64,000 nt of DNA from positions 741,648 to 805,647 of the forward strand of contig BDGG01000008.1 of the NCBI GenBank assembly GCA_001949185.1, read 5' to 3'. Both the position numbers and the translations under genes were made by a program. Of this stretch, positions 35,112-47,491 are shown in pieces. The notes beneath the pieces were generated by a model. It ran no database searches. It was not told where the DNA came from and was given only the letters and a program-made list of their open reading frames with translations. Source of the stretch: Ramazzottius varieornatus. Its lineage: Eukaryota; Tardigrada; Eutardigrada; Parachela; Ramazzottiidae. Position 1 is the first letter of the stretch. Each line of letters starts with the position of its first letter.

Positions 35112-35897
35112 GAGAGGCGGTTTAGCCGTTTAGCGAACAGATACTCCGGGGCGTCCGCAGCTCAGCTGGATATACCAAACCCGAGCGGAGCCGGGGCGAG
35201 GCCCTGCCTGACAAAGCTGCAACGTTGCCCCAAAGTTCGCAAGCCCGCCAAAGCGAAAAAGCGGGAATGATTAATGAGGAAGTTCCGGAAGTGAAAATCT
35301 TAGCTCCCGGTACTGTCTACTGTACGGTACAGGTGAGACTGAGCAGGCGCGAAGGAACCAGGATATTGCGATATGGTCGCGCATAGCATCCCTCGAATCT
35401 TGCGCGTGCAGCTCATTGGCTGATTTTTAGTGCTGCGCCTTACCGCGTGCGGCGTCTTTCCAGGGTGTCTTGTCTGCGCGAATCCCACCTCTAGCTCCCG
35501 GCTCTCAGTCTCATGAGCGCCATCAGTGACCGGTTCACGACTTAGCTACTCAGAGTTCCAACCACTTGTAAAGTTGGAAATCCGTCCCGAAATCGGTGTT
35601 AATTTGTTAACCTGTGATCTTTATGATATATTATCACGTCACGTCACGGGTAGCACGTCAACTGACTGATAAGTATATCCGTAAGAAATGACGCAAAAAC
35701 ATCCAACAACCGAACAATACTCGTGCTCATCGGTCCGCAAGCACAATCTCCCCTCATATCCAAAAAGGGAGAAACATCTTAATCACAGTATAAATTACGA
35801 TGAAGACCAGGATCTGAAATATTCGGCGCTGCGCCCGTTCGACCCACGGAGACATCTTTGGCCTGCCGAGTTGATCCAGTTCTTCGGGCTCGTACCG

Positions 35898-37805
35898 TCA
35901 AGCTTGACTTCTTTCTCTTGACTGCGTTGACGACGCAGAAGAAGAGTCCTTCACATCGGTCGACCTCCCCGTCGTGCCTTTCGAACCTTTCTCCGTTTCA
36001 GCATACGCTTCTAAGAGAGACTTCTGCTTCTCTGTCAGTCTTTTTGGTACTTTGATCTTTACTTGTACGTAGTGGTCGCCGTATCCGTAGCTGTTGAGCT
36101 TCTTGATACCTTTGGCAGGCAGGTTGATCTTGGTATGGGATGACGTTCCAGGAGGGATGGTGATTTGATGGTCTTCGTAGATACCGTCTATTTTCAGCGT
36201 ACCTCCAAGCGCTGCTTGTGCTATGGATATCTCGACGTCACTGTGGACATCGGCACCTTCTCTTCGGAAGATATCGCTTCTTGAAACCCGAAACGTCACA
36301 AAGATTTCTTTATTTCCAACGGGCATGCGAACAGTTTGGCCATCTTCCACACCGGCCGGGACAGGAACCGTTACCGTCTTCCGTTGCACCGTCTTACCTT
36401 TGCCCTCACAGTCGATACAGGGGTTCTTGATGAAAACGCGCGTACCTAACGAGAAATATCATTTTACACACAGTGCACTTCTAAGTTTGACGGTCAGTCA
36501 ACAAGCATGCGATTCCAAACCGTCCTGTTGAACAGAGAACGAAAACGAGGACCAACATTTGATTTCGAGGTGCAACGAACGAACTGCACTGGCCATTCTC
36601 TACCTACATACTTCCGCCTGACACACTGACTACGATAAGCTCACTGTATGCAGGTGGATGCAATATTGCTGTTTCTCGGTTCGCAACGGAAGAGCATGCA
36701 TATTGCAAAATTCTAGTCAACTTCCAATGACATACCTCTGCACTGACGACAAGTGCTGCGCATGACGAAAGGCCCGGTGCTGATGGTTTCCATCCCACTT
36801 CCGTTGCAAGAAGGACACTTCGTCGGTTTGGTTCCGGGTTCACATTTACTTCCGTTACACTTTGGACATGTATCGGTAATGTTGATTCTGACATCCTTGT
36901 TCACACCTCGTGCTGCCTGTGTAAAGGTGAGGTCCATCATGATTTCTTGACTCCGTCCAAAGCCACTTCCGCTCTCGTTGAAGTCATCCACGTTCTCAAA
37001 ATTTCCCGCGCCAGCACCGGTGAAGCGATCCCCGAATATCCGTCTGAAAAGTTCTTCGGGATCTATTTGGCCACTGAATCCACCAAAACCGCCTGCTCCT
37101 GCTCCACCACCGGGACTGAAACCTCCATACTGCGCTCCGGGAGAGCCTGTCAACAAAAAATTATTAAACAACATTGATTCGGAGCTCGGTAAAACAATTT
37201 GACAAGATTTTTTTCCCAAGAGGCGCACGTTTACACCGTTATTGGCTGAAAGCCTGCGCCAGATTGGTAAACCAATCTTGTCGACTTTGTAATTACAAAG
37301 AATGGATTATTATGAAGAAAGAATGGACAAAAAGAAATACCCTACCTGCGCCGCTTCCAGGAGGTGGTGGATAATTATCGCCAGCAGTTCCCCACTGATC
37401 ATAGGTCTTTCTTTTGGACTCGTCGCTGAGTATCTCGTATGCTTCTGACACTTCTTGAAATTTCTTGCTGGCTTGTGGATCGTTCTTGTTCGTATCAGGA
37501 TGGTATTTCTTTGCTAGCTGATAATAGGCCTTCTTGATGTCTTTCTGCGCCGCTGTCTTCGGGACTCCGAGAACCTCGTAGAAATCACGCTTCTTCTGGT
37601 GAGACAGGGATGAAGTGCGGAAACTCCGCACGGGCACATCTTTTGGGCTGATAGCAGATCTGTCCGCGGAACAAAAAGAAAGAACGGCAGAACTACGGGT
37701 TAACAAAGTACCGAGATTTCGATGCGCAGAAGAATGTCTTCTGAGCCAGTCTAAATTCGATGCGCCCAGAGCAGCTCGAGATGCAAGGGAACGGAGAAGC
37801 GACAT
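35898..37805 (-). CDS. DNAJA3: Mitochondrial DnaJ co-chaperone (DNAJA3/Tid1 type)
   Basis: A type-I Hsp40 that stimulates mitochondrial Hsp70. Exons 37805-37346, 37146-36736 and 36445-35898 give 472 residues. A basic, hydroxylated leader ([20 protein letters not shown]) fits mitochondrial import. The J domain starts [19 protein letters not shown] and carries the HPD motif ([11 protein letters not shown]). A Gly/Phe-rich linker is followed by four CxxCxGxG-like zinc repeats: [24 protein letters not shown] and CIDCEGKG. Then come the C-terminal substrate-binding domains ([34 protein letters not shown]). An in-frame ATG at 37865 would add 20 residues; the 37805 start gives the better leader. Intron 1 contains MITE copy 3. 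Confidence 0.93.
37175..37290. mobile_element. Palindromic MITE, copy 3 (family A), in DNAJA3 intron 1
   Basis: The core cccaagaggcgcacgttt ... gcctgcgccagattggt, with outer arms gacaagat and atcttgtc, identifies it as a diverged member of the same family. Boundaries are approximate. Confidence 0.65.
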
Positions 37806-39356
37806 CTGCGGAAAAATGGTCTGGTGATGTCGCAAGAGCTGGCTGACTTCGCGGCACGACTTCATCCTCGATGACCGGTTCGGTGTCTGGGTTCGCCAGC
37901 TATGCCTGATGAATCCTTTAGAGCGGAAGCATCGACTTCATATACGCGAGCACAAGGTGCGCATGCGAAAATCAAACCTGAAACAGAAGCTACAGCGGAT
38001 TTCCATCGCGATTACATCACGTGTGCTAATCAAACATGATATTTATTCCCCCAGACGTCCTTACCTGCCGAATACCACTCGTCCACATCAACTGTTAAAG
38101 GACCCAAGAACAAAGATGTAGCCTGGACTCCAGAAGATCAGACGACCGCAAATCGAGAAGGAACACAATTGAGAGATTGCGCTAAGAGGTAAAACGACCG
38201 ATCAGCGATCAGGCATCAAGCAGTCAGCCTGAACGCTCAATGCTGATCGTACTTCCTGACGGGTAGCGCAGCACGTTGTGCAGATCGCAAACCCCAGTCA
38301 GCCAGTCAGCTGATGACTGATGACGGTAACTTTCGACGCTTCGGCTGTCGGTCCAGCTGGATTTCTTCTCGCTCTTCGACGTCTATTGTCTCGTATCTTC
38401 CTCATAAACGCAGTTCTCACATGTCTAGCTAGGAAGACTCGCAGGAGAGAAACAAAGCGGTCCTACCTCGAATGCAGTGCTGGTATATCACAGCGTAATG
38501 AGCGCTGGTCAGCTGTCCGAACTTGCCGTCTTCCGAATTTTGCCGACGTCCCGGCGCTTTGATTCTTCAACCGATGATGTGACTTAGCTCACTAGATACT
38601 ATCTGAGGAGTTGAGCTCACCAACAAGGGTATCCTCGGTAGCAGTTCCGCTGCCTAACAGCAGACCATCCAGAAGCAACGCTCAGCAAGCTTTGATATTG
38701 GAAGTCAATGGAAGGAGTTTCCCCCACGACTCTTAAGACAACCCGGAGAAGCCTTACCTTGCTCTTTGACGATATGATGGTAGCAGATAGTTGCATTGAT
38801 ATGTGGCAGCGAGATGAAGTCAAGAAACAGTAGGAGAAATTCAAGACTTGCATTCCTGTAAAAGTTTGGATGCCAAGAAGTGAGTCGAAAGCAAGGCTGT
38901 TCGGGCACTCAGGGGCCCGCAAAAGGAATCAGCCAAAGTCGAACTTTCCTGATCGGTCCAGTGCGATCAGGAAGCGAAGCGATCAGGCTGGCAACGTTTC
39001 AACCAATCAGCGTATCCTTCGGTTTACAAACAAACAGACTTCCTGATCCTGATCGGTCCCCCGGCTGGGACGCACGGTCTTAAATGAAATCGCGATTCGG
39101 GAAGAATCCGAATTTCGAAATCTGCAAAGCTGCATAGACAATTAAGACGTCTCGAGATGTTGTCAATCAGCCCTACGTTCAACGACGACGTACGTCACTC
39201 CACGGTTAATCTCGATTGATTGCAAGCAGCCAATAGATTGATTGGACAATAACATACGAAGTTTCAGATTTTCGACTTTGTAACTTGGAAGTTCGAACTT
39301 CAAGTCGCTCTTAGTCTTCCGTTATCTCGCATATCCTTCCTTCACCTACAGGTACG
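37806..39356. other. Spacer between divergent DNAJA3 and TMEM234
   Basis: No gene was supported. Several loosely repeated motifs (gatcagg, cagtcagc, tcctgatcgg) recur between 38190 and 39060, but no clear unit could be defined. It must contain both promoters. Confidence 0.4.
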
Positions 39357-40080
39357 ATGCTACCAGCAGAGAAGTTGCTGGACCTGTCTTCGGAGGATAC
39401 CCGCGATGGAGCACGGAATACTGGAGGTGCTGAGCCGCATACAGTGACAGGTAGCAGTGATCAGCGATGACAGATTCATAATGATTAGGGAATCTACTCA
39501 ATCTGTAGGATATCCATTTCTGTTAGTAAGTAGTTAACTTAGCCGTACCATAGAAGTCAGCACTCTGTTATGCAATGAACGTTCCGCCACTAACCAAGGG
39601 TGTGCTCTCTGTTAGACCAAAACTGGAGTTACTTTTATTTGGTGTGTGCCTCTTTGTTATGGGGCAGCACGAACCCGCTAATCCGGAAGGCTTCGCGTCA
39701 GAAGCAACCAGAAGTCGTTTCTCCTCCACGCAAGCCGAAGACCCTTATCAGCTTTCTCAGAATCGACGCGGGTCTAAAATTCGTAAAGAACTGGCAGGTA
39801 AGGCCAAGAGAAAACTTAGAGCCGAACTCTCTCGTAACAACTGTTGCTCGTTTTACAGCTATCGCTTCCCCTGGCCATAAATCAGCTTGGGTCCCTGTTC
39901 TTCCTGACCGGGCTAGCCCATACCAAACTGAGCTTCGCTGTCCCTTTCGTAAACTCCCTAACTTTTGTGATTACGAGTATCACCGGATTGTTTATTGGAG
40001 AATTTCTCACTGCAAGACAGTGCTTAGGGATGGTTTCAGTCATAACGGGCATCATATTTTGTACTCGAGATGCCCTGTGA
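39357..40080 (+). CDS. TMEM234: TMEM234-family small multidrug-transporter-like membrane protein
   Basis: Exons 39357-39450, 39616-39797 and 39859-40080 give 165 residues. The protein has about four hydrophobic segments, with the family blocks LVCASLLWGSTNPLIRKAS, then LPLAINQLGSLFFLTGLAHT and LSFAVPFVNSLTFVITSITG, followed by FIGEFLTARQCLGMVSVITG. These align in order with animal TMEM234 (ALWGGTQPLL, LLNQCGSLLYYLTLA, LAVPICNSLA). The function is poorly known; it resembles the EamA/DMT superfamily. Exon 1 encodes a divergent hydrophilic N-terminus (MLPAEKLLDLSSED) and its assignment is the least certain part. It converges on HBS1L with 169 bp between the stop codons. Confidence 0.85.
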
Positions 40081-40249
40081 TCTATAAAAACAACTGCAAG
40101 TTACAGCAGTGTCAGAGAAGGAAATCCAACCACTAGAATGAAGACTCCGCTAACATAAGCCCGGAGAGGTCACCCAAAGATCTGGAAGGGAAAGCAACAG
40201 CAAGAATGACCAGAAAATCCATTTTCAGTGCCAGTGTTTAAGCACAAAT

Positions 40250-43200
40250 TCATTTTACCTCTGTTATTACTCCAGCAGCTATGGTAGTTCCGCTGTCCCG
40301 AAGCTAAACAAAGTAGACAACGTAAGGAAATGGCATTGGAGTTCGAGTGTATCTGATATCGTCACGTTGCAGATTAGGACCAACTTTAACAGTACTCACT
40401 AAGAACTTCCCGAGTTCCTTCGAAGCAGAGTACAATTCCGCGCATACAGGTCTTTGCAGTAGCAGTTCGATCTCTCCGGAGGAGTTCTTGACGAGTACTC
40501 TAGGGTTGTGTTTCTGCACCTCGCCCGTATTGCGATTTATCTGCAGAAATACGCAGAGTCCGGGAGTTATCACAAAAACTGTTTGTGCTGCTTTACCTGA
40601 GTGAGTAATTTCTTGACGACGCACGATTCGGTAAACGACTGATTGTGGAAGACACACTCTTGTCCAGCAAGTAAAGGCACTTTGGGTGTGAAGAGCGCTA
40701 TACGCCCTCTGAGCCGTGTTGTGACTGCCACTGGGCTGTTTGGATCACAGATGATATCGCCAATGTGTACATCTGTCTGGTCAATACCGGTCAAACCCAA
40801 AATAGCATTGTCGCCGGCAAAGCAAATGTTGTGCGATTCAGCATCGAGCGTAATGCCTGCAAGGCGATAAACATGGTGGATTACTCATTTTGAATTTCCA
40901 TAGGCCGAACTCACTTTTCACCGTTCCCGTCGTCGCGCTGGGCATCAGTAAAACTTTATCACCCACTTCGACATGTCCAGCTTCAATCTTTCCCGCTACC
41001 GCAAACCCACCCGAGACCGACTTGAAGACATCACTTATAACCTGTCACGAAATACAAATTCGTCAGTCACAAGTCTTCTCCTCTGAAGCGATATTTTACT
41101 CGAGAAATATTCACCTGACGGAATGGCTTATCGATTTGTCGCGTTGGAGGACGAAAATTGTCTGCAACTCAATCTGATTATCTCGTACCTCACATTTAAA
41201 ATACCTAAGAAAGAACTTTACCTATTCGCTCGAGTAAGGTTGGTCCCTTCCACCAGCTAGCAGCTTCGGTTTGAGGCCTCGCAACCAAGTTATCTCCCGA
41301 GAACCCACTACACGGTACGAACGAGACATCGCCGTCTTTATATCCCGTAGCTTTGAGGAAGGGCGAGAGAGTAGAAACGATGGAAGAATATCGTTCTTCG
41401 GACCAATCCACCGTGTCCATCTTGTTCACAACCACCACAATCTGCGTCACTCCCAAAGACCTCGCTAAGAGTGTGTGCTCTCTGGTCTGACCACCACTCT
41501 GGAACCCGGTCTCAAACTCTCCTCGGGTCGCGTCCACTACGAGAAGAGCCACATCAGAGGTCGCCGTTCCCGTGATCATGTTGGGTATGAAGTCGCGATG
41601 GCCGGGAGCGTCCATCAAGTTAACGCAACGATTGGCGGTCTCGAAGGACGTCTGGGCTATGTCGATCGTAACACCTCGCGACCTGAATACAAGGATGAAA
41701 ATAAACTCAATAAAGGGCCAAGGCATACAAAATCGAGACATTGTTTTCCGCGTGGCGCAAGCTTTCAGCTACTAACACAGAAAAAGTGCGCCAAAAACGA
41801 GCTTCACGAGTTTGTTCGCGGAGATCCCAACAAAGAAGGAAATTAATTAAGAGCAGCAGGACTTTCGGTGGTGTTGATTGATTCGTACCTTTCTTCGCCG
41901 GTTTCGTCTAGGACCCAAGCATACATGAACGAAGACTTGCCCATCTTCTTCGCCTCGTGCTCGAACTTCTGCATCTGCTTTGCGTCAACTTTCCCAAGCA
42001 GGAACAGAAGGTGACCGATCAAGGTACTCTTCCCTGCATCAACATGGCCTATGACGATCAAGTTCAGCAGCGGTTTCGACGAACTCTGTCGTTGCTCATA
42101 CAAAACCGTAGTCTTCGCCGCGGACCTAAGACCAAAGACCATTAAGACCGTTAGGACCATTACTGCTGCACCATCGTGACTTAGCATTTTCACCTGTGTG
42201 GCATTTCAGATGTCTTTGTGGACATAGGCGGAAGCTCCGTCTGGCTTTCCACTCTGGGAAGACCTTTGGCATTCTTACGATGGCTCTTCGGCGATCCATT
42301 GGAGGGTGTGGATGTCTGTGCGCGGTGGTCCCCGCTGTTCGGGGTACTTGAGTTCTTCCTATTCGACTTGGGTGATGTGGGAATAGGTGTGGTGGATATG
42401 TCGAAGACCTTCAAGTTGGGAGTGGACTCGATGCGAGGAAAGGCCTTGCCGGTGTTATCGTGAGACACTGAAACAAGGTTTTGAGATGGAGCACGGTAAG
42501 GTTTTGAGGAAATTCTGCCCTGCAGCTCTTCGGCAGCGTCCGAGTAATACTGGTTGGCGTCGTCAACGAAACTCGTAACCCAATCTGGTAGTTTAACTTC
42601 CTTCCGGACGGTTTTCGCCGTTGACATGCTACTGACCACAGTTGGGTCATTGATTAGTACGATTCTTTCCGACCCGCTGTCAGATATTTCCACTTTCTTC
42701 TTGACGGGTGACTCGACGCGTGCAACACCACCATCAATATTCGCGACATCGTTTTCCACTAACCTTCCAAAAGAAACAACGTTTAACGGCGAGCCTTTAA
42801 CGGGAGAAGAATCAATGATGATACCTGTAAGATTCTCGAGGTTCTTGGACAACTGATGTACGGGAGCTGCAACAAGCCGATGAAATAAATCGAAGAACTT
42901 GGCAAGAAATTTTTTCGTAGCGGACTTACGTTTCGATCTTGTCATTGCGGGCTTATCCGTACTCTCTGCAAAGCAAGAGCGGTTACACCGAATTTCTACT
43001 ACCGTTTTCTTTGAAAAGTGAGAAAATACCATCGTTCAGTAAGAACCGAAGAGCGAGTTCGGCGTTGTAGTTAGCTGCTAAAACAGCTTCACGTAGCTGC
43101 ATTCGGGTGAATACATCTCCGGTGCAGTTCTCGATGTAATCAATACATGACTGAAGTTTTCCTGCAGAGATAAGACCTTGTACAACTGGAAACTCCATCC

Positions 43201-43688
43201 TGCGAGTAGAGTAACCCGTGGCTGATTACAAACATACTGCTATACCTTCGTCGACTTGTTCCGAACCCAAATGGGATGCTCCACGTCGCAGGTACGACTG
43301 GTGTCCACCTTCGTCCGCTTCCTCTTCAGCCGGCCCATCCCCTTCCGGCAACGATGGGAAGCGGTTCAAGCTTTTACTGGAATCATCCCGACGATACATG
43401 AACTGCGCAGCTACAAAATGTGACAGGATTTTGAGCTTATTAGCCCATAAGGGCCTTTCTCGCTTGATAATAGAGTGTGCCGTACCTGTACTGGGCGAAA
43501 CACCAAAAGTATCCGTGTCGTCGTACGATTTTCCATATTCATCAACCTCATCGTAGTCTGCAACAGAGATCCGAATGGGTTGAGAGTCCAGGACCAGCTA
43601 GAAGGTTGAGTAGTAGTCCATGCCTCATGGCTCACGACTTGCACTCACCGTCGTAGTTCTGGTTTCTTATGTTCCTGTGCCGTGCCAT
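40250..43688 (-). CDS. HBS1L: HBS1L, translational GTPase of ribosome rescue (Dom34/Pelota partner)
   Basis: Hbs1 with Pelota releases stalled ribosomes in no-go and non-stop decay. Thirteen exons in phase: 43688-43649, 43557-43486, 43410-43246, 43185-43030, 42965-42930, 42866-42194, 42125-41889, 41682-41222, 41161-41115, 41041-40915, 40856-40597, 40540-40400 and 40303-40250, giving 822 residues. The start [20 protein letters not shown] and the N-terminal helical HBS1 domain ([16 protein letters not shown]) are typical. A long variable linker follows. The GTPase shows G1 [10 protein letters not shown]3 [10 protein letters not shown]4 VNKMD and the GGQTREH block, then two beta-barrel domains ending [14 protein letters not shown]. 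Intron 7 carries MITE copy 4. Confidence 0.96.
41716..41832. mobile_element. Palindromic MITE, copy 4 (family A), in HBS1L intron
   Basis: The core ccgcgtggcgcaagcttt ... aaagtgcgccaaaaacg lies within weaker outer arms. It is the most diverged copy after copy 3. It lies in the 206-nt intron between HBS1L exons 7 and 8 and probably accounts for most of that intron. Confidence 0.65.
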
Positions 43689-44568
43689 CCTCGCCCGCGC
43701 AATACAGGCTGCTCGTTAGTACTGCTACTTCGGATACTCCAGCGAAGGTCCCGTCAGAATAAGAGTGCGATTCAAGTAACTGTAAAGGACGAGCGAATGT
43801 TGGAAAAGAAAAAAGATCTACGACTTCCGCTCAGAGCTCGCTGGATGCCGCATGACGTCATCCGGTGTGTGCTGGGTAGTTTTGGTGCCACGGTGTTGCA
43901 CAACTGTTTTCGACGCTTGATGGATAGGGTGGTTGAAATGCTTTATTTCTTCAGTCAACTGTTTGGGAAAATCAGTGGAACGATTAACAATCATAGGGAT
44001 GAAACCACGCCCTTGCACCATATGTTTACGATCATGCGTAAGCTCTTTAAGTCAAAACAGCTGCTATTCCATAATCCAAAGTTTTCGAATTCCTTGATTC
44101 CAGTTCCTGTTTCCCGTCTTCCGAGTTTTCCGTCTTTCGATCCCTGAATATACTAGGCGATACATGCGAGGGAAAGACAAAATCGGCCAGCCTCCGGACA
44201 GAGGCACTGTACTGCGCCTACGCATGATTATTTCGCCTGGAAGTGGAGGCAGATTATCCTGGAGCTTAGTCAAAGGTTCGTGATGATACTGTATTACTGT
44301 GGACTAGGCTTTCCTTATATTATGGTCATCACTGAATGCGTTTTGTGCAAGCAGGACGTCTGCCCTGTTAGCCTAATCCAGACCTAAGCTGCCACCAGGT
44401 TCGGGCTTACGTACAGATGGCCTTTTTGCAGGGAGCACGGACTTGCCCAAAATCGCATTAATCGCCAATGCTTACGCAGGTGTGAACAGTAAATTTGAAC
44501 CAACTATGTGACTGGGGTTTGGTGGTGCGGGACATCTAGATCGCTCAGGCTAAGGACTCTACGGTAGC
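43689..44568. other. Spacer between HBS1L and the MFSD11-like pair
   Basis: No gene was supported. Overlapping ORFs on both strands (for example 43620-44147 plus and 44064-44273 minus) lack conserved domains. It holds the divergent promoters of the flanking genes. Confidence 0.4.
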
Positions 44569-46878
44569 ATGGCAGGGATGTATGCGGAAATAGAGGCGGA
44601 AATGGACGTTGTTGAAAATCCCGACGTTGTCGCTGCTCGAAGAAGATTCCAGCTCAGGAACATCGTACTAGTGGGCGTTGTCTTCATGCTGTTATCTTCC
44701 GCGTCGCAGACTTGCTCCACCGTAGAGGTACAGAAAATCACTGTTTACGATCTCCTGTGCCCTGAGCTACTTTATTCTCTTCAACCTACGTCTTTTTCTG
44801 AGCTTTAGACGATTGTCATCGACTCTGGTAAGTCCGCGTCCAGCATACGCGGTCCCTGTGATCCTCCCCCTTATGGTGCGATCGCCACCTGTATTCTCTT
44901 TTGTTCCAGTTCACGATCAGTACTTCAATGGCACAAGTACTATGGGTTACAACCTGCTGGCGGTTCTAAATGGAGTGATCGCGAGTTCGGTGTGGATTAG
45001 TCAAACTGTGGTACGTAAACAGTGAGAAGATTTAGTTTGGTTGCCGAAGGTAAACCTCTCTCTGCACTGACAGGTCTCCAATATCGGTCCGAAGAATGCG
45101 ATGCTTGTCGGAGGCGGTAAGGCAGTCCTCGGTCTCTTGAAGCAGAATTTCAACGAAGTTTGTTTTTTCAGTTTGTTACTTTGTGTTTGTTTCCACCTTC
45201 ATAAGACCACTAGCGGGAACGCTATATGGTGGCGCTGTTATTCTCGGTATCGGACAGGCTATGCTGTGGACCGCTGAAGGAAGTTTTCTGTCACTAAATT
45301 CGGACAAGGAAACGATTGGAAGGTGGCGAAACGAGTTTGAATTCGAGCGTACACGTTGTACAGCATAATCAGTCTATATTCCGCAAACGAGGAACGTTCG
45401 ATAACTGTGTCTCATCGTTTGCAGACATTCCACTATATTCTGGGCGTTGTACCAGACCAGCCTGCTGTGGGGGAACCTGTATGTTAGATATTCAACGATA
45501 CTGGGTCTTCACTCGTACCAACATACGAAAATTAGCCTTTCTTCGGATACAGGTTCTTCTTTTATGAGATGCACGGTCAAGATACCATCGCTGACGAAAC
45601 ACGATACTGGATCTTCGGTTCCCTGATGGTGCTTGCAGCCGCAGGTGTCCTCGTGATACTGACACTGAAGTACCCGCTCCCCAAAGAGCTGCTGAATCCC
45701 CGAGCGACTATCCAATCTGATGGAAATCAAACGGGGTACGGATTTTACAAGTCCTGGTAGACCACTCTCAACTCCTTCGTATGCAGATGGGTTCTTTTAT
45801 ACAGTGTGAAGTCTAGAACCTTCCTTCAATCTATTGGTTAGTACTACCGCTCGGCGTTTAATAAGCAAGGCGTATCCAGTCTTACCGACGTCTCTTCTCC
45901 AGGTTCTTCCTTCCGGCTTCTGAGGACGCGACCCATCTGGATGATGATGTCAACATTCATGTACATAGCTCTGGAGCAGACTTTCTGGTCAAACGTTTAC
46001 CAGTCGTCGCTGGGTTACACCAAGCAGTTCGGTCCTGGTGTGTCCGAAAGTCTCGTCGGACTGTCCGGAGTCTGCGTTGGATGTGGCGAGATACTCGGTA
46101 AGCACCAAGTCTATTTTGACCTTTTTAGGTGTGTCAAGTGGTTGTTATCGTCTATGATGTCTTTTAGGCTCCTTCGTTTATGGGTTGGTCGACAAACGGT
46201 TCCCACGGTTAGGAAGGGATCCGGTCGTCGTTAGTGGCTACCTGTTGCATATGATCGCTTTCTTCCTCGTATTCGTCAACATTCCGAACGACGCTCCGCT
46301 GGGAGACACCTTCAGCGAGGCCATCATCCATCCCAAGTAAGTCTGTTTATGCCGGCTTCTCAACCATACTACTAGCCAAAATTTATTCATTTTCAGCTAC
46401 TCTCTGGCTCTTCTCTGCTCAGTTTTGCTGGGTTTCGGTAAGCACACTGACACTTCGCAAAAAGGCAAATTGGTTGATCACGTTTGAGTTCAGGTGATAG
46501 TGCGTTCAACATTCAACTGTATTCATTCCTCGGTGATGCCTACTCGTCGGACAGTGTCCCGGTCTTCGCTCTCTTCCAGTTTGTCTGGGTAAGTAACGGG
46601 AACTCACTTTCGTATACATAGTGTAAACTCCAATCAATCACTAAGGTTTGTGTTGTTTCTTTCAGGGCCTTACCTGCTGTGGTGCTTTCTTCTACTCGAC
46701 AGTATTGAGTCTGCAGTACCAGCTGATCATTCTCGTTGTGATGGGAAGTTTGTCGATGACTACCTTCAGCAAGATCGAGTGGGAGTTCCGAAGGACACGC
46801 AGTTTTGTGGCGCCATCAGGACCACGCCCTCACCGCTCAGCTGAAGAAGAAGGACTTCTCCATTCCCACGATTCGTGA
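44569..46878 (+). CDS. MFSD11/UNC-93-like transporter, copy 1
   Basis: Polytopic membrane protein of the UNC-93/MFSD11 branch of the major facilitator superfamily. Twelve exons: 44569-44727, 44809-44827, 44910-45010, 45074-45116, 45172-45322, 45425-45478, 45553-45756, 45925-46097, 46168-46336, 46397-46437, 46494-46588 and 46666-46878, about 473 residues. Family blocks are RNIVLVGVVFMLLSSASQTC, FNGTSTMGYN, MLWTAEGSFLSLNSDKETIG, RHSTIFWALYQTSLLWGNL, SLVGLSGVCVGCGEILG and the last helices up to FSKIEWEFRRTR. The junction at 45756/45925 is the only uncertain one: a nearer acceptor at 45903 would break the phase. The transported substrate is unknown. A tandem paralogue follows 614 bp downstream on the same strand. 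Confidence 0.87.
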
Positions 46879-47491
46879 TAACCGTAACCAAATTGCTCAT
46901 TCCGCCCAGAACCATGGTTATTTTTGTAGATACATTGTTCATGATTCGAGTTTTAAGTTTTCATTACAGGAGAAATGGTTGTGATGATCTCCGGTTTTTA
47001 TGATTGGCCAGAACAACGGTATGTTGAATGTTATGCACGAAAGAATTTCGAATGTTGGGATGGATAATATATCATAGTCTTTATTAAAACTTATATCGAA
47101 ATACTTTCTCGCCTGTGGCTCCTGACTCAGTGGTAATCACAATCGATTCTTCGATCGTACCTTCTTCGAAAACCACAACTACAGCCTAGAGTTATACCTA
47201 ACCGTTGTGTCTTCGGCGACCAGGTTTTTTACTAAAGGTCGCCCGGTGTAGTACATTAGGCGTTCATTTCTGCCTGCAAGGCGAATATCAAGCGTGCGTG
47301 TGCCCGCCGGAACTTTTCCGGTGGCTTCTAATGTTCTGTTTTAGGAAATTTCTTTCGGGTACGTCTATCTCGAACATTTCATTCGTTTCGTTGTTTGCTC
47401 AGGAAGTATCTGTTCTTCCTTCTTTTTGCAGCGGACGCGTGGTGTCTTCAAGCCTCTAATCCACTGAGGGGCGGAAGTTCGCCGGTTCACC
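46879..47491. other. Intergenic region between the tandem MFSD11-like genes
   Basis: No coding sequence was recognised. It holds the 3' end of copy 1 (attaaaa at about 47084 is a possible polyadenylation site) and presumably the promoter of copy 2. Confidence 0.4.

Larger units (their letters stand above)
27660..35890. other. About 8 kb gene-poor region, A/C-biased on the plus strand
   Basis: No conserved protein was recognised on either strand. The numerous ORFs are short, overlapping and lack domains. By eye the plus strand is rich in A and C through much of 30-35 kb (so the minus strand is rich in T and G), unlike the flanking genes. Several minus-strand GTAAGT/GTGAGT donor-like sites are present. 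It could be a long non-coding transcript, long introns of an unrecognised minus-strand gene, or regulatory DNA. It includes MITE copy 2 (32281-32392) and a 17-C tract (35095-35111). Confidence 0.5.

Noticed and set aside
35150-35240. Possible tRNA- or SINE-like sequence (gtccgcagctcagctgg)
   Set aside because: I could not fold a cloverleaf or find both A and B boxes at proper spacing.
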